Part shown: positions 14,101 through 20,466 of the stretch, piece by piece
How the letters are laid out: every line of letters begins with the position of its first letter
Numbering within the stretch: position 1 is the first letter of the stretch
Translations under genes and position numbers: made by a program
NCBI GenBank assembly: GCA_964578975.1
Contig: CAZOFA010000041.1
Span: 1-20,466 of the forward strand
Origin: CAYRUP01 sp964578975
GTDB taxonomy: Bacteria; Pseudomonadota; Gammaproteobacteria; DSM-16500
Reading direction: 5' to 3'
Length of the DNA stretch: 20,466 bases
The notes under the pieces: generated by a model
The model's database searches: none
Seen by the model: the letters and a program-made list of their open reading frames with translations, nothing else
What the model was told of the DNA's origin: nothing

Positions 14101-16030
14101 AATCATCCATGCAATCAGTTCTGCAGAGGCTAATATAACGCTTTTAACCGAATTCATTTATCGTTTCATGATTAGCAACAATGATCCGACTCATCTCGGC
14201 AATCTTGCACAGTATGAATTACTGTTGAAGGAAATGCCTGCAACTGAATCGAAATTCCTTCTACTTTGCAATCGGCATTTAAGACAAAACATAAATCAAT
14301 TTACACCTGAAACAATTTTGCTTTTTTTAAAAAATCAAAACAATGATCGCGCACTTGCGATTTTATGGAAATATTTATCATCAACACAAAAAAATATATT
14401 ACTTGATCATTTAAATTATGAACGTCTCTCAGCAATTCTTGCTGTGCAAGACGACAAACAACGTGACTTGTTTGAAGCCACGCAGTCATTGAACAATGCT
14501 TTATCTGAAAATAAGAATCAAATGATTGCCAATCATATTACTTCACAGCTTATTGAGGCACATGTCGATGAAGTCGATATTGCTTTGTTAACAGAATTAG
14601 CGCATCGCACCGCTCATGGCATAGCGCATCCAACAGATTTTTATAACCTGGTAAATTTTTTGTTGCTCACAAAACAAATTTATAAACAATCACTGCTTGG
14701 CGTACAATGCGACAAACAGCTTGATAATTTTCTTCATACGCTCAATGCTGATCAACTAGAATTACTGATAAAACAATTAGAAAAAAACGAAGAGCAGTGT
14801 TCTTTACTATGGCCCCATTTAACAGAGCCGCAAAAAATTTCACTTCTTTATCGATTAAATCATGATAATTTAAAGTTTGTTTTTCGGTCACAGGCTGATA
14901 GAGAAATTGAATTTAAAAACGCAATTGATCTATTGAAAAAAACTATTTCGGAGGGAAATGCCACTTCAGAGGGTATTATATTACAAACTATTCTCTCACT
15001 TTCTCCTGAACAAATTGAAAAAAATAGGGTATTTTTGACTGAATTTATCTATCGCGTTGCTCTTGGAATGAAGCACCCGATTAATCTTAACAACGTTATC
15101 GTTCTTTTTAGTCTTGAAAATAAAATCCCGCAAGATCTGTTAGCCTTAAAACAATTTTTTGAACCGCTAAAGCAAAAATATATAAACAATTTAACTATTG
15201 GTGACTTGGATCGCATTTTACTACTTTATCGTGCAAGCCATCGACTCAACGATTTTTGGCCCTATTTTTCAGATCCACAGAAAGACCATCTATTAGCTAA
15301 TTTAACAAAATTAGATAACAAACAATTAGCCTGTTTTTTACTTTTGGAAAATGCAGACACTCGACTTACTCAATTTTGGCCACATTTTTCTCCTGAGCAA
15401 AAAAAATATTTGGCAGGTCAACTGACTCAAGATCGTTTAGCGACTATTCTTACTCATCAAAATAATAAAGTTGCCGAATTAAATGCTGCTGTGACGGTAT
15501 TAGAATCTGAAACAAGCCAAGCAGAAAATGGTCTTACTAAAACATCAGCAACAGAAGTCTTAACTCAAGTTAAGAAAAAACAAGCTAAGGCCTCTGCTGA
15601 AGTGAGCGTGCTTTTAACTTCAGCCGCTTATCGAACCGCAGTGGGAGTCAAGGAACCGACGAATGCAAAAAACCTGCAAGCTTTAACAGAAGTGACTGCA
15701 CAAATGGCGCCGCGTAGCGGTTGCCGAAAAATAGTCGCTGGTCTCATGATGTTTACCGGCGCGTGTTTTATAGCTGCCGCCGTCACCGCGATAGTTCTCA
15801 CTGGGGGACTATCCTCTCCCATTTCTGTTCCTCTCGGTCTTTTAGGATCACAACTCGTTGTGGCTGGAGGAATTGCATTGGGTGTTGGGTTGGGATTAAA
15901 AAGCGTACATGCGTGGATGAGACCGCCTTACTTTACAACAAAAACCAAAGTGGAGAAATTTACTCAATCTGTTACCAATGACCTGCATCCACCAAACGAC
16001 AAAAAGAAAGCAAAAAAATCCCACACTTGA
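11195..16030 (+). CDS. Giant eukaryotic-like kinase / novel-repeat protein with C-terminal membrane hairpin
   Basis: This 1,611-residue protein has four parts. Residues ~25-315 are a eukaryotic-like protein kinase. Candidate ATP lysine is Lys50 (TPVKLAF), and the catalytic loop is LVHRDLHYHN (Asp176, Asn181). SDPDE with Asp197 sits in place of DFG. RPPEL (224-228) is APE-like, DCYSIG (260-265) fits the F helix and NRLSVEKAMQHAVF the final helix. Residues ~445-1500 hold about seven degenerate ~140-residue helical repeats with R(T)xxGIxxPTNxxNL and LWPxFSxxQK cores. Residues 1511-1539 and 1544-1568 are a glycine-rich hydrophobic hairpin. The tail is lysine-rich (NDKKKAKKSH). There is no signal peptide. 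GGGGAG lies four bases before the ATG. The gene looks more AT-rich than its neighbours and stands alone between housekeeping units. A type IV secreted effector acting on host membranes is inferred from architecture only. Confidence 0.85.
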   Translation: MPVLKSLLDELALIGQAQFIEQEEKTKPASGKDSEVFFLQSKQLADTPVKLAFSRSHHLKPAAAQSVDDQLFFHTGSSTPSSVPPEMLEKAKKAFHYANFVQNIFLERGVDTSFLQTFFAFNAFGQRVSPHASEKSLYDYIDAHLHQLTREQIKNIFGQILLGVNALHEKNLVHRDLHYHNILVTKIGNELFATVSDPDELVSVSSIDSTVNQAHFYIYAGPVRPPELNQFVKIKDDNEYSVQSKENNILYKKINLKACDCYSIGMILEKLISQAAPGEIGPDDSLRDLCSQLCADAPENRLSVEKAMQHAVFNNPIDKQFFENLQKRPAPDEYLGAYRARAFKIDDAFVLMHEPLKDFYQAGRRLDDVFNYFDATITRTPLDNKDEDKNLVGKTLEEKTLYDYFNAFETEAEKLLASNLINETERKKIEQLRNTARGKKEVILRKELAIQAILADAASIQLLGKPRDFFDFAESLSDNQLREIFLEEKRYPYLASTWQQLTLNQKIVLVGGLDHSRAQEILTTTRQHNDFSGVMDSLDNTILESKLTCDISPAKLDLFKNKVSQALLIELAFRTEIAIKEPTNFDNLRNYQLLSEEIAKHSKPLAAASKSQLEMFIQRLNIKQLPAVLENDYSILLLWPRFSNQEKTFIASHLTHDALQKILSAQRNKDSEYNAAMQILFESVDSNNKAVKIYITSEYLNNFVLDKKSWGPVLELAYRTAIGIDQPANLKNLVQYKLLLKDIPVDLSNNCHKQFTAFIKRLGSHLNIIIQDRNNDVDLAQLWPDFSLHVKIQMISTFNYSRANKILAQQEFDSESSALIKLIREEKEIQSTETDFLSALEMQPKDSRLIQILYRTHIAIKNPIDFDNLMQYKILMGEIEDPTLKNICEAQLKGFFSRINNHDLKNFIENNKNDYSLIKLWQYFTEQQKIILVSNLNHDRIKPILSEQKDYDSVLAKLQQSGGDGLIKEIIHAISSAEANITLLTEFIYRFMISNNDPTHLGNLAQYELLLKEMPATESKFLLLCNRHLRQNINQFTPETILLFLKNQNNDRALAILWKYLSSTQKNILLDHLNYERLSAILAVQDDKQRDLFEATQSLNNALSENKNQMIANHITSQLIEAHVDEVDIALLTELAHRTAHGIAHPTDFYNLVNFLLLTKQIYKQSLLGVQCDKQLDNFLHTLNADQLELLIKQLEKNEEQCSLLWPHLTEPQKISLLYRLNHDNLKFVFRSQADREIEFKNAIDLLKKTISEGNATSEGIILQTILSLSPEQIEKNRVFLTEFIYRVALGMKHPINLNNVIVLFSLENKIPQDLLALKQFFEPLKQKYINNLTIGDLDRILLLYRASHRLNDFWPYFSDPQKDHLLANLTKLDNKQLACFLLLENADTRLTQFWPHFSPEQKKYLAGQLTQDRLATILTHQNNKVAELNAAVTVLESETSQAENGLTKTSATEVLTQVKKKQAKASAEVSVLLTSAAYRTAVGVKEPTNAKNLQALTEVTAQMAPRSGCRKIVAGLMMFTGACFIAAAVTAIVLTGGLSSPISVPLGLLGSQLVVAGGIALGVGLGLKSVHAWMRPPYFTTKTKVEKFTQSVTNDLHPPNDKKKAKKSHT
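12527..15694 (+). repeat. Coding repeats: ~140-residue units of the giant kinase protein
   Basis: Two markers recur in phase. The Arg of the YRTAxGIxxPTN motif is at residues 574, 719, 855, 990, 1138, 1287 and 1480. The Trp of LWPxFSxxQK is at 498, 639, 783, 921, 1058, 1206, 1355 and 1395. Spacings are mostly 135-149 residues. The last two Trp markers are only 40 residues apart, so a ~40-residue sub-unit was duplicated by itself. The units are diverged at both protein and DNA level, so the duplications look old. I do not recognise the repeat as a named family. Confidence 0.8.
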
Positions 16031-16077
16031 CTTGATTTTAAAAAAAGTATATTCCCTAATGGCATTCACCTAAACAT

Positions 16078-16184
16078 CGTCATTGCGAGCCCCGGCTTTC
16101 AGCATACCGGGTAAACTCCGCGAAGCAATCCAGGTTTTAGTGGTCAAGAAAACCTGGATTGCTTCGCTTGCGCTCGCAATGACG
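16078..16184. repeat. Nested palindromic dispersed repeat (REP/MITE-like)
   Basis: Outer arms are CGTCATTGCGAGC (16078-16090) and GCTCGCAATGACG (16172-16184). Inner arms are a perfect 19-bp pair at 16120-16138 and 16149-16167, with the core GAAGCAATCCAGG and its complement. A third small stem, CCCGG/CCGGG, lies at 16091-16111. The right arm recurs at 1-38. No ORF is inside, so the element would be non-autonomous. It fills most of the 177-bp gap between the giant gene and parE and could fold as RNA, possibly acting as a terminator or insulator. Confidence 0.85.
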
Positions 16185-16207
16185 GATTAACTTGGAATCG
16201 TCTCATT

Positions 16208-18100
16208 ATGAAACCGAATCAATATAATGCAGAATCCATCGAAGTCTTAAGCGGCCTAGAGCCGGTGCGACGTCGTCCTGGCATGTACACCGACACCACC
16301 AATCCCAATCATTTAGCACGTGAAGCGATTGATAACAGTGTCGATGAAGCAATCGAAGGACATGCAACCTCATTGCATGTCACGCTTTTCAAAGATGGCT
16401 CGCTCGAAGTCATCGATGATGGCCGTGGCATGCCAGTGGATATTCATCCGGAAGAAAAATTAAGCGGTGTCGAACTGATTCTGACGAAATTACACAGTGG
16501 TGCGAAATTTTCGAATAAACAATATCGTTTTTCAGGCGGATTGCATGGTGTCGGTATTTCTGTCGTCAATGCATTGTCAAAAATGTTGGATGTGAAAATT
16601 AAACGCGATGGTGCGATTTATCAAATTGCATTTAAACACGGCGAAAAAACTAGCAATTTAAAAAAAATCGGCACGGCGAAACAACGTGAAACAGGCACCA
16701 GCATTCGTTTTTGGCCGGAAGAAAAATATTTTGATTCTGTGCGTTTTGCAGTACCCAAATTAAAACACACGTTACGCGCCAAAGCAGTGTTATGCCCAGG
16801 CTTGCATGTTTCTTTTCATGATGAACACACCAATGAAACAGAAGAATGGCATTACGAAAATGGATTACCGAATTATTTGATGGAAGCCATTGGCAAAACA
16901 GAAACCATTCCAGCTGAACCCTTTATTGGCTCGTTTAAAGGAAACAATGAAGTCGTGGATTGGGCCACGCTGTGGCTGCCGGACGATGGAGAAATGGTCG
17001 CCGAAAGTTATGTCAATTTAATTCCAACCCCGCAGGGCGGCACACATGTGAATGGTTTTCGCCTGGGATTATTAGATGCGCTGCGTGAATTTTGCGAATT
17101 CAGAAATTTATTACCACGTGGCATTAAACTTGCACCGGAAGATATTTGGGAAAATTGTGCGTACATCATTTCAGTGAAATTGCACGATCCACAATTTTCT
17201 GGGCAAACCAAAGAACGTTTATCCTCGCGTGAGTGCGCGAGTTTTGTGTCAGGTGTGGTAAAAGATGCATTCAGTTTGTGGCTCAATCAAAATGTCGCGC
17301 TCGGCGAAGCACTCGCCAATCTCGCGATTAGCAATGCGCAAAAACGTATGAAAGCAGCTCAAACCGTGGTTCGAAAAAAAGTGACGACAGGCCCCGCACT
17401 TCCCGGAAAATTAGTCGATTGCACACTGCAAGATGTGAAACGCACGGAATTATTTTTAGTCGAAGGCGATTCAGCCGGCGGCTCTGCAAAACAAGCGCGC
17501 AATCGTGAATTTCAAGCCATCATGCCGTTGCGCGGTAAAATTCTTAATACGTGGGAAGTCGATTCCTCACAAGTGCTCGCGTCGCAAGAAGTGCATGATA
17601 TTGCTGTTGCAGTTGGCATTGAGCCGGGCCATAAAGATTTATCCGGATTACGGTATGGCAAAATTTGTATTTTAGCCGATGCGGATTCAGACGGTTCACA
17701 CATTGCAACACTACTGTGCGCGTTATTCGTCAAACATTTTCGCGCATTGGTCGAAGCCGGTCACGTGCATGTCGCCATGCCACCGCTTTTTCGCATTGAT
17801 CACGGCAAAGAAATTTATTACGCATTAGATGAGGCAGAAAAACAAGGTGTGCTTGATCGCATTGCGGCAGAAAATAAAAAAGGAAAAGTCAATGTGATCC
17901 GTTTTAAAGGATTAGGCGAGATGAATCCGTTACAATTACGTGAAACAACCATGGATCCTGACACCCGTCGTCTGGTGCAATTAACCATGGAACATGGTGA
18001 TCACACGGATAAAATTTTAGATATGCTACTTGCAAAAAAACGTGCGCATGATCGAAAAAATTGGCTAGAAAAGAAAGGCAATTTGGCTGAGGCATTATGA
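16208..18100 (+). CDS. parE: DNA topoisomerase IV subunit B
   Basis: ParE is the ATPase subunit of topoisomerase IV, which decatenates daughter chromosomes. The product is 630 residues, the same length as E. coli ParE, and matches it throughout. The GHKL ATPase shows REAIDNSVDEA (Asn43), VIDDGRGMP (about 68-76) and GGLHGVGISVVNAL. The transducer has FAGQTKERLSS-like QFSGQTKERLSS. The TOPRIM domain has LVEGDSAGGSAKQ (Glu419) and DADSDGSHI (Asp491, 493, 495), and RFKGLGEMNP follows. Co-linearity with E. coli ParE across 630 residues identifies it as ParE rather than GyrB. The ATG at 16208 gives MKPNQYNAESIEVL, matching the E. coli start, although its ribosome site is weak. The palindromic repeat ends 23 bp upstream, so the promoter may lie within or across it. 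Confidence 0.97.
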   Translation: MKPNQYNAESIEVLSGLEPVRRRPGMYTDTTNPNHLAREAIDNSVDEAIEGHATSLHVTLFKDGSLEVIDDGRGMPVDIHPEEKLSGVELILTKLHSGAKFSNKQYRFSGGLHGVGISVVNALSKMLDVKIKRDGAIYQIAFKHGEKTSNLKKIGTAKQRETGTSIRFWPEEKYFDSVRFAVPKLKHTLRAKAVLCPGLHVSFHDEHTNETEEWHYENGLPNYLMEAIGKTETIPAEPFIGSFKGNNEVVDWATLWLPDDGEMVAESYVNLIPTPQGGTHVNGFRLGLLDALREFCEFRNLLPRGIKLAPEDIWENCAYIISVKLHDPQFSGQTKERLSSRECASFVSGVVKDAFSLWLNQNVALGEALANLAISNAQKRMKAAQTVVRKKVTTGPALPGKLVDCTLQDVKRTELFLVEGDSAGGSAKQARNREFQAIMPLRGKILNTWEVDSSQVLASQEVHDIAVAVGIEPGHKDLSGLRYGKICILADADSDGSHIATLLCALFVKHFRALVEAGHVHVAMPPLFRIDHGKEIYYALDEAEKQGVLDRIAAENKKGKVNVIRFKGLGEMNPLQLRETTMDPDTRRLVQLTMEHGDHTDKILDMLLAKKRAHDRKNWLEKKGNLAEAL

Positions 18101-20325
18101 ATAATATCGCTGAACGTATACCACTGAAAGAATTTACTGAAAAAGCTTATCTCGATTATTCGATGTATGTCATTTTAGATCGAGCATTGCCACACATTAG
18201 CGATGGATTGAAACCGGTGCAACGTCGCATTATTTATTCGATGTCAGAACTCGGTTTAAAATCCACGGCGAAATTTAAAAAATCCGCACGCACGATTGGT
18301 GATGTGCTCGGTAAATTTCATCCGCATGGCGATATGGCATGTTATGAAGCGATGGTGTTGATGGCGCAACCGTTTTCTTATCGTAATCCACTCATTGAAG
18401 GTCAAGGAAATTGGGGATCGCCCGATGATCCGAAATCATTTGCTGCAATGCGCTACACAGAATCACGTTTGTCCGCTTATGCAGATGTATTACTTTCAGA
18501 AGTGGGTCAAGGAACGGTTGATTGGGTGCCGAATTTTGATGGCACCTTGGATGAACCCAGTTTATTGCCCGCGCGCTTGCCGAATGTGTTGCTCAATGGC
18601 ACCACGGGAATTGCAGTGGGGATGGCAACTGATATTCCTCCGCATAATTTGCGCGAAGTGGTGAACGGATTAATTTTTTTGTTAGATAATCCGAAAGCGA
18701 CCATTGGAGAACTGGTTAAACTGATTCCTGGGCCTGATTTTCCCACCGAAGCTGAAATTATTACGCCGCACGCAGAACTATTAACGATGTATAAAACTGG
18801 TAATGGTTCATTGCGCGCACGCGCCGTGTATGCGATGGAAGACGATGAAATTGTTATCACGGCTTTGCCTTTTCAAGTCTCCGGCGCAAAAGTGTTAGAA
18901 CAAATTGCCGCACAAATGCAAAATAAAAAATTACCGCTGGTGGCTGATTTGCGTGATGAATCGGATCATGAAAATCCCACGCGTTTAGTGATCGTGCCAC
19001 GCTCGAATCGTGTCGATGTGGAAATGCTGATGGCACATCTTTTTGCGACCACAGAATTAGAACGCAGTTATCGCGTGAATTTAAACATGATTGGTTTAAA
19101 TGGTCGTCCGCACGTTAAAAATTTAAGTGAAATCCTGCATGAATGGTTGGAATATCGTCTTACAACGGTGAAGCGTCGTTTGCAATATCGTTTAGATCAT
19201 GTGACACATCGTTTGCATATTTTAGCGGGCTTGTTAATTGCTTTTCTTAATTTAGATGAAGTCATCAAAATTATTCGTCACGAAGATGAACCAAAAGCAA
19301 AATTGATAAAACGTTTTAAATTATCCGATGAGCAAGCAGAAGCAATTCTTGAAATTAAATTGCGTCACCTGGCGCGTTTAGAAGAAATGCAAATTAAAAA
19401 AGAACAAAAAGATTTAAAAGCGGAACAAGAAGATATTGAACAAACACTCGGTTCTTCTGCGCGGTTAAAAAAATTAATTCGCAAAGAGTTAACAGCCGAC
19501 AGTGAAAAATTTGGTGATGAGCGACGTTCGCCGATTGTCACGCGCAAAGAAGCGCAAGCGATGAGTGAAACAGAAATTTTACCGACTGAACCGATCACGA
19601 TTATTTTATCTTCGATGGGTTGGGTGCGTCAGGCGAAAGGTCATGACATTGATCCGCTGAGCATCAGTTACAAAGCAGGCGATTCATTTCAATCATCGGC
19701 GTTGGGGCGCAGTAATCAACCGGCGGTTTTTTTAGATTCCACCGGGCGCACGTATTCACTGCCCGCACACACGCTACCCTCAGCACGTGGACAAGGTGAG
19801 CCGCTCACGGGTCGGTTAAATCCGCCGGAAAATGCGACATTTGTTGGCGTGATGTTTGGTGAAGGCGAACAAAAATTTTTATTGGCGTCTGATGCAGGAT
19901 ATGGATTTATTGTGCAATTAGATACGCTGTATGCAAAAAATAAAGCGGGAAAAACAGCGCTCAATTTACCAAAAGGTTCTAAAACGCTGACACCGCGGTT
20001 AGTTGCTCATCCGGAAACAGATTTAATTGCGGCGGTGACGAACACCGGTCATTTACTTATTTTTCCAATCAAAGAATTACCTGAACTGGCGAAAGGCAAA
20101 GGGAATAAAATATTAGGCATTCCGGGTGCACGCGTTGCAATGCGTGAAGAATTTATTAAAGATATCGCGGTGTTTTCGGATCAACAAATTTTGGTGGTGA
20201 AAGCAGGGTCTAAACAATTGAAATTAAAACCTGCAGATTGGTCGCATTATATGGGTGAGCGTGGGCGACGTGGGCATAAGCTGCCGCGGGCGGTGCAGAA
20301 GGTGGATTCGTTGACGATTGAGTGA
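18097..20325 (+). CDS. parC: DNA topoisomerase IV subunit A
   Basis: ParC is the DNA-cleaving subunit of topoisomerase IV, forming a heterotetramer with ParE. The 742-residue product (E. coli 752) has the winged-helix start KEFTEKAYLDYSMYVI, DGLKPVQRRI, the active-site tyrosine in AAMRYTESRLS at Tyr120 (same number as E. coli), and GIAVGMATDIPPHN. A coiled-coil and tower region and a C-terminal beta-propeller region with GWVRQAKGHD and RGRRGHKLP-type turns follow. The start overlaps the parE stop as ATGA, so the subunits are translationally coupled. In the quinolone-determining segment HPHGDMACYEAM, position 80 is Met (codon ATG) where E. coli has Ser. Glu84 is kept. The reading frame is complete. 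Confidence 0.97.
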   Translation: MNNIAERIPLKEFTEKAYLDYSMYVILDRALPHISDGLKPVQRRIIYSMSELGLKSTAKFKKSARTIGDVLGKFHPHGDMACYEAMVLMAQPFSYRNPLIEGQGNWGSPDDPKSFAAMRYTESRLSAYADVLLSEVGQGTVDWVPNFDGTLDEPSLLPARLPNVLLNGTTGIAVGMATDIPPHNLREVVNGLIFLLDNPKATIGELVKLIPGPDFPTEAEIITPHAELLTMYKTGNGSLRARAVYAMEDDEIVITALPFQVSGAKVLEQIAAQMQNKKLPLVADLRDESDHENPTRLVIVPRSNRVDVEMLMAHLFATTELERSYRVNLNMIGLNGRPHVKNLSEILHEWLEYRLTTVKRRLQYRLDHVTHRLHILAGLLIAFLNLDEVIKIIRHEDEPKAKLIKRFKLSDEQAEAILEIKLRHLARLEEMQIKKEQKDLKAEQEDIEQTLGSSARLKKLIRKELTADSEKFGDERRSPIVTRKEAQAMSETEILPTEPITIILSSMGWVRQAKGHDIDPLSISYKAGDSFQSSALGRSNQPAVFLDSTGRTYSLPAHTLPSARGQGEPLTGRLNPPENATFVGVMFGEGEQKFLLASDAGYGFIVQLDTLYAKNKAGKTALNLPKGSKTLTPRLVAHPETDLIAAVTNTGHLLIFPIKELPELAKGKGNKILGIPGARVAMREEFIKDIAVFSDQQILVVKAGSKQLKLKPADWSHYMGERGRRGHKLPRAVQKVDSLTIE

Positions 20326-20328
20326 GTA

Positions 20329-20384
20329 TGTCATTCCGCGTACCTGTGTCATTCCCGCGTACCCGTGTCATTACCGGGCAGGCG
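20329..20384 (+). repeat. Degenerate direct repeats TGTCATTCCCGCGTACC
   Basis: TGTCATT recurs at 20329, 20347 and 20366, spaced 18 and 19 bp. The first two units continue as CCGCGTACC. They start four bases after the parC stop. Such units usually form half of TGTCATTCCCGCG...CGCGGGAATGACA dispersed palindromes. Here the other half is not visible because the sequence degrades immediately afterwards. Confidence 0.6.
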
Positions 20385-20466
20385 GGGCGGCCGTGGAGAA
20401 AGATTGCCGGCGGCGGGGGCGAGGGCCGGGTTCGGGGGATTGGGACGGGGGGGGGGGGCTGGCACG
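20385..20466. other. G-rich terminal sequence, probable contig-end artefact
   Basis: The final ~80 bases are strongly G-biased, with runs such as the long G tract before the last eight bases. They do not resemble the AT-rich composition of the rest of the window. A rightward contig end should decay into G on the plus strand if poly-G read tails were incorporated, as on the left flank of the hemD gap. No gene is supported here. Confidence 0.7.

Noticed and set aside
15721..15981. An 86-residue ORF inside the end of the giant gene in another frame
   Set aside because: It is a frame-shifted shadow of the hydrophobic hairpin coding sequence with no ribosome site or family resemblance.
16078..16184. 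CRISPR repeat-spacer structure
   Set aside because: The repeats are inverted arms of one palindrome, not regularly spaced direct repeats, and no cas gene is nearby.
18507..18860. A 117-residue antisense ORF in parC
   Set aside because: It lies wholly within strongly conserved parC sequence and mirrors its codons. Nothing supports expression.
16208..20325. gyrB/gyrA rather than parE/parC
   Set aside because: The first protein is co-linear with E. coli ParE at 630 residues without a GyrB-type insertion. The second matches ParC numbering (Tyr120) and the HPHGDxACYEAM block, and the subunits overlap as a parE-parC pair.

Overview
The window looks like chromosomal DNA of a moderately AT-rich gammaproteobacterium. 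The evidence is the hemC-hemD-hemX-hemY order, UbiK, a NudF-type ADP-ribose pyrophosphatase, and ParE/ParC proteins that follow the E. coli proteins almost residue for residue. A very large eukaryotic-like kinase protein with a C-terminal membrane hairpin, tandem small outer-membrane barrels and dispersed palindromic repeats would fit an intracellular Legionellales/Coxiella-like lineage. That placement is inference, because no rRNA or other taxonomic marker is present. The first bases lie in a dispersed repeat and the last ~80 bases decay into G-rich sequence, so the window is probably a whole contig or scaffold.

Layout. (1) 1-1927: a partial dispersed repeat, then three leftward genes for secreted small beta-barrel proteins, two of them clear paralogues. 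(2) 2127-9432: a tightly packed leftward run, hemC-hemD-hemX-hemY-fmt-rsmB-guaC, joined by ATGA overlaps or gaps of 15 nt or less and probably one operon. It joins the middle of haem synthesis (HemC, HemD, HemX, HemY) to initiator-tRNA formylation (Fmt), 16S rRNA m5C967 methylation (RsmB) and GMP salvage (GuaC). hemD is broken by an assembly gap flanked by poly-G and poly-C, which is a technical artefact and not a biological insertion. (3) 9487-10971: a rightward overlapping trio. It holds a degenerate spermidine-synthase-like protein that has lost its cofactor and catalytic motifs, the ubiquinone accessory factor UbiK, and NudF. (4) 11195-16030: one 1,611-residue protein. It has a eukaryotic-like protein kinase domain, about seven degenerate ~140-residue repeats that I do not recognise, a two-helix hydrophobic hairpin and a lysine-rich tail. 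It is the best candidate for something undescribed, plausibly a secreted effector. (5) 16078-16184: a 107-bp nested palindromic repeat whose right arm recurs at the start of the window. (6) 16208-20325: parE-parC, encoding topoisomerase IV, with an ATGA overlap. ParC has Met at the quinolone-target position Ser80. (7) 20329-20466: a short direct-repeat run grading into probable sequencing artefact.

No tRNA, rRNA, CRISPR array, transposase or integrase was seen. The only stretches without a gene longer than 150 bp are 1928-2126, 10972-11194 and 16031-16207, and each is described in the features.
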